Positions 62,784-64,000 of a stretch of 64,000 nucleotides of DNA are shown here, one piece after another. A program made the position numbers and the translations under genes. Positions within the stretch are counted from its first letter, which is position 1. Each line of letters opens with the position of its first letter. The notes under the pieces are model-generated. The model saw only the letters and a list, made by a program, of their open reading frames with translations. It was not told where the DNA came from and made no database searches. Location of the stretch: positions 76,440 to 140,439 of the forward strand of contig NZ_BBMP01000004.1 of the NCBI RefSeq assembly GCF_000755245.1, written 5' to 3'. This DNA is from Halococcus sediminicola. Its GTDB lineage: Archaea > Halobacteriota > Halobacteria > Halobacteriales > Halococcaceae.

Positions 62784-62960
62784 ATGCCGGACGACGAAAC
62801 ACCGGCCAGATGGCCAAAAGCCGAACAGCCGGACGATGAAATGACTCGCTACAGTTCCCAACCAGTCACGGAGTATGAAGTTGTGAGCGGCAAGCAATTC
62901 GAATTCGAATTTCCCGACGAAATCACGACCAAGAACGGCGTTCTCACCATCGAAAGATAG
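62784..62960 (+). CDS. 58-aa acidic protein of unknown function
   Basis: ATG at 62784, TAG at 62958-62960. TRYSSQPVTEYEVVSGKQFE, then FEFPDEITTKNGVLTIER suggests a small beta structure. It precedes the next small membrane protein gene by 17 bases and is likely co-transcribed with it. Confidence 0.5.
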   Translation: MPDDETPARWPKAEQPDDEMTRYSSQPVTEYEVVSGKQFEFEFPDEITTKNGVLTIER

Positions 62961-62977
62961 CATCACGGAACTGAAAC

Positions 62978-63196
62978 ATGCATTCGAAACTCTCTCAGGC
63001 GATATTAGAAGCTGAATGGATCGGACTCATTCTCTATATTGTACTCGTCATTGTCGGAGCGGCTATCGTCACGTTCGTCGCGCTGTCTTCAAATGACCTG
63101 TTCAGTGCTTTCAACGCTGGTGTCTCACTCCTCTCAGGGTTAGTAATCCTCAGTATAATCGCATATCTAGAAACCCATGTATGGAGTTCCGAATGA
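62978..63196 (+). CDS. 72-aa two-span membrane protein
   Basis: Hydrophobic segments at about residues 15-36 (IGLILYIVLVIVGAAIVTFV) and 46-65. No family recognised; follows the 58-aa gene. Confidence 0.55.
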   Translation: MHSKLSQAILEAEWIGLILYIVLVIVGAAIVTFVALSSNDLFSAFNAGVSLLSGLVILSIIAYLETHVWSSE

Positions 63197-63550
63197 ATCG
63201 GACGTCTCCAATATATTGGCTCTCATGATACAGCTGACCCCCTGAACAAACCTCTGGATGACTGCTGCAAGCAGCGATCGCCGACCAAGGCCGTCTGCTT
63301 GGTACGTTTTTCTGTAGCGTATCGGAACTGCGGGCTAAAGGTTAGTTCAGTCTCTGAATGACCTATATTCTCAACGTAACGTCGACTTCCTATCCCGGTT
63401 GCTCTTACTAACTCGTTGTTCCGCCAATCTACATAAAAGCGAAGCATCCAGCAAAACCACTGAACAGCTCTCCAGCCCACAATGTGCCTCACAAGTGGAA
63501 ATCAAACCGTGGCCATAAACTGTTAGTGTCTCTCGCACCATAGAACGAAA
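63197..63550. other. spacer, no confident gene
   Basis: A minus frame (63223-63492) is open but Trp/Arg-rich without domain features. The right part should contain the promoter of the DUF5789-like gene. Confidence 0.4.
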
Positions 63551-63871
63551 ATGATGTCTAATTCAAATGATAGGGAGATGGGTGTAGAGCTAGGGGATCT
63601 CAACGACGACCTCGAATCGCATGAATACCCCGCGTCAACCGACGAACTCGTTGAGAAGTATGGCGACCACGAATTTGAGCTACCAGGAGGAACAGAGACG
63701 TTCCGCGAAGCGCTCGGTCCACTTGGAGACGAAAGCTACGAATCGGCCCAAGAGGTACGACAGATGATTTACAACATGCTCGGTAGCGAGGCTATCGGCC
63801 GCGAGGACTACAGCGACCGCGGCTCCGCTCCAGACAACGTGAAAGGGGAATCAGACGAAAAAACGCTATAA
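63551..63871 (+). CDS. DUF5789-like protein
   Basis: 106 aa. LGDLNDDLESHEYPASTDEL, then ELPGGTETFREALGPLGDE and AQEVRQMIYNMLGSEAIGRED match the small haloarchaeal DUF5789 family. Function unknown. Tandem ATGs at 63551 and 63554 leave the first residue uncertain. Confidence 0.78.
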   Translation: MMSNSNDREMGVELGDLNDDLESHEYPASTDELVEKYGDHEFELPGGTETFREALGPLGDESYESAQEVRQMIYNMLGSEAIGREDYSDRGSAPDNVKGESDEKTL

Positions 63872-63938
63872 AATTGATGGGACTGACCCTCAATAGCTGA
63901 TGAATGATTCACAACGTGTAGATACAAACTAAGAGGAA

Positions 63939-64000
63939 TTACAGCCGCGAGAGCAGTACATCCGGATCTTCAATGGCCTCGATGACATGCTCCATGAACA
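63939..64000 (-). CDS. 3' end of a gene continuing beyond the window
   Basis: Minus-strand frame reads EHVIEAIEDPDVLLSRL and stops with TAA at 63939-63941. Too little is present to assign it. Confidence 0.4.
   Translation of the reverse strand, partial: FMEHVIEAIEDPDVLLSRL

Noticed and set aside
63223..63492. 89-aa minus-strand frame
   Set aside because: Trp/Arg-rich, no start context and no recognisable family; possible transposase debris could not be shown.

Overview
The window is haloarchaeal DNA. The left part is very GC-rich and its proteins are strongly acidic. Several starts are leaderless, with a TATA-like box about 25-28 bases upstream of the ATG. Genes typical of Halobacteria include eIF1A, a Bat-type HTH regulator, a geranylgeranyl reductase-like flavoprotein, tandem UspA proteins, DUF2267/DUF5789-like proteins and many tiny zinc-ribbon proteins. 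The genus cannot be fixed from the sequence alone.

Bases 1-27431 look like stable chromosome. They hold the end of an O-antigen-ligase-like membrane protein, a thiolase with an HMG-CoA-synthase/DUF35 fusion, a MaoC hydratase, an amidohydrolase, a Bat regulator, a GNAT, a VOC epimerase-like protein, eIF1A and a CoA-transferase. A tungstate/molybdate ABC transporter (ATPase, permease, lipoprotein) is followed by a divergent ModE-like regulator. Next come a reductase, a ferritin-like protein and an unusual 770-aa fusion of a small-molecule kinase with a class III PLP enzyme. A complete form-II CO-dehydrogenase-like molybdo-flavoenzyme cluster closes the block (CoxG, S, L, M, then MoxR ATPase, VWA protein and XdhC-like factor). 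The Mo/W uptake genes plausibly supply this enzyme.

From about 27.45 kb to the right edge the sequence changes: GC is visibly lower, and there are many small genes, decayed genes, insertion sequences and repeats. It opens with a broken HNH gene and a decayed tyrosine integrase, then a tightly overlapping run of small genes (28.7-30.4 kb). Two copies of the same 1069-bp IS630-type element (34.03 and 49.58 kb, same orientation) bracket 15 kb. That segment holds a virus/plasmid-like cassette with a SWIM protein and a Doc/Fic-like protein, and a catabolic cluster (DUF3311 protein, sodium:solute symporter, PLP ammonia-lyase, AbgA-like amidohydrolase, HDAC-type deacetylase). It also holds zinc-ribbon proteins and an HTH-PIN pair. 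Further right are a truncated MFS transporter and an Orc1/Cdc6 gene preceded by a clear origin (a 32-bp inverted repeat pair around an AT-rich core). An orphan ABC ATPase, a 202-bp MITE and assorted small genes follow. The segment reads as an integrated replicon or genomic island.

Two repeat families in the island match nothing I can name. One is a roughly 90-bp two-hairpin element (four copies; one stem shows compensatory changes, and the second palindrome is nearly invariant). The other is a 47-49-bp element with 11-bp inverted ends CCTTRTGTAAC (four copies). They are the best candidates for something undescribed. No rRNA, tRNA or CRISPR array was recognised.
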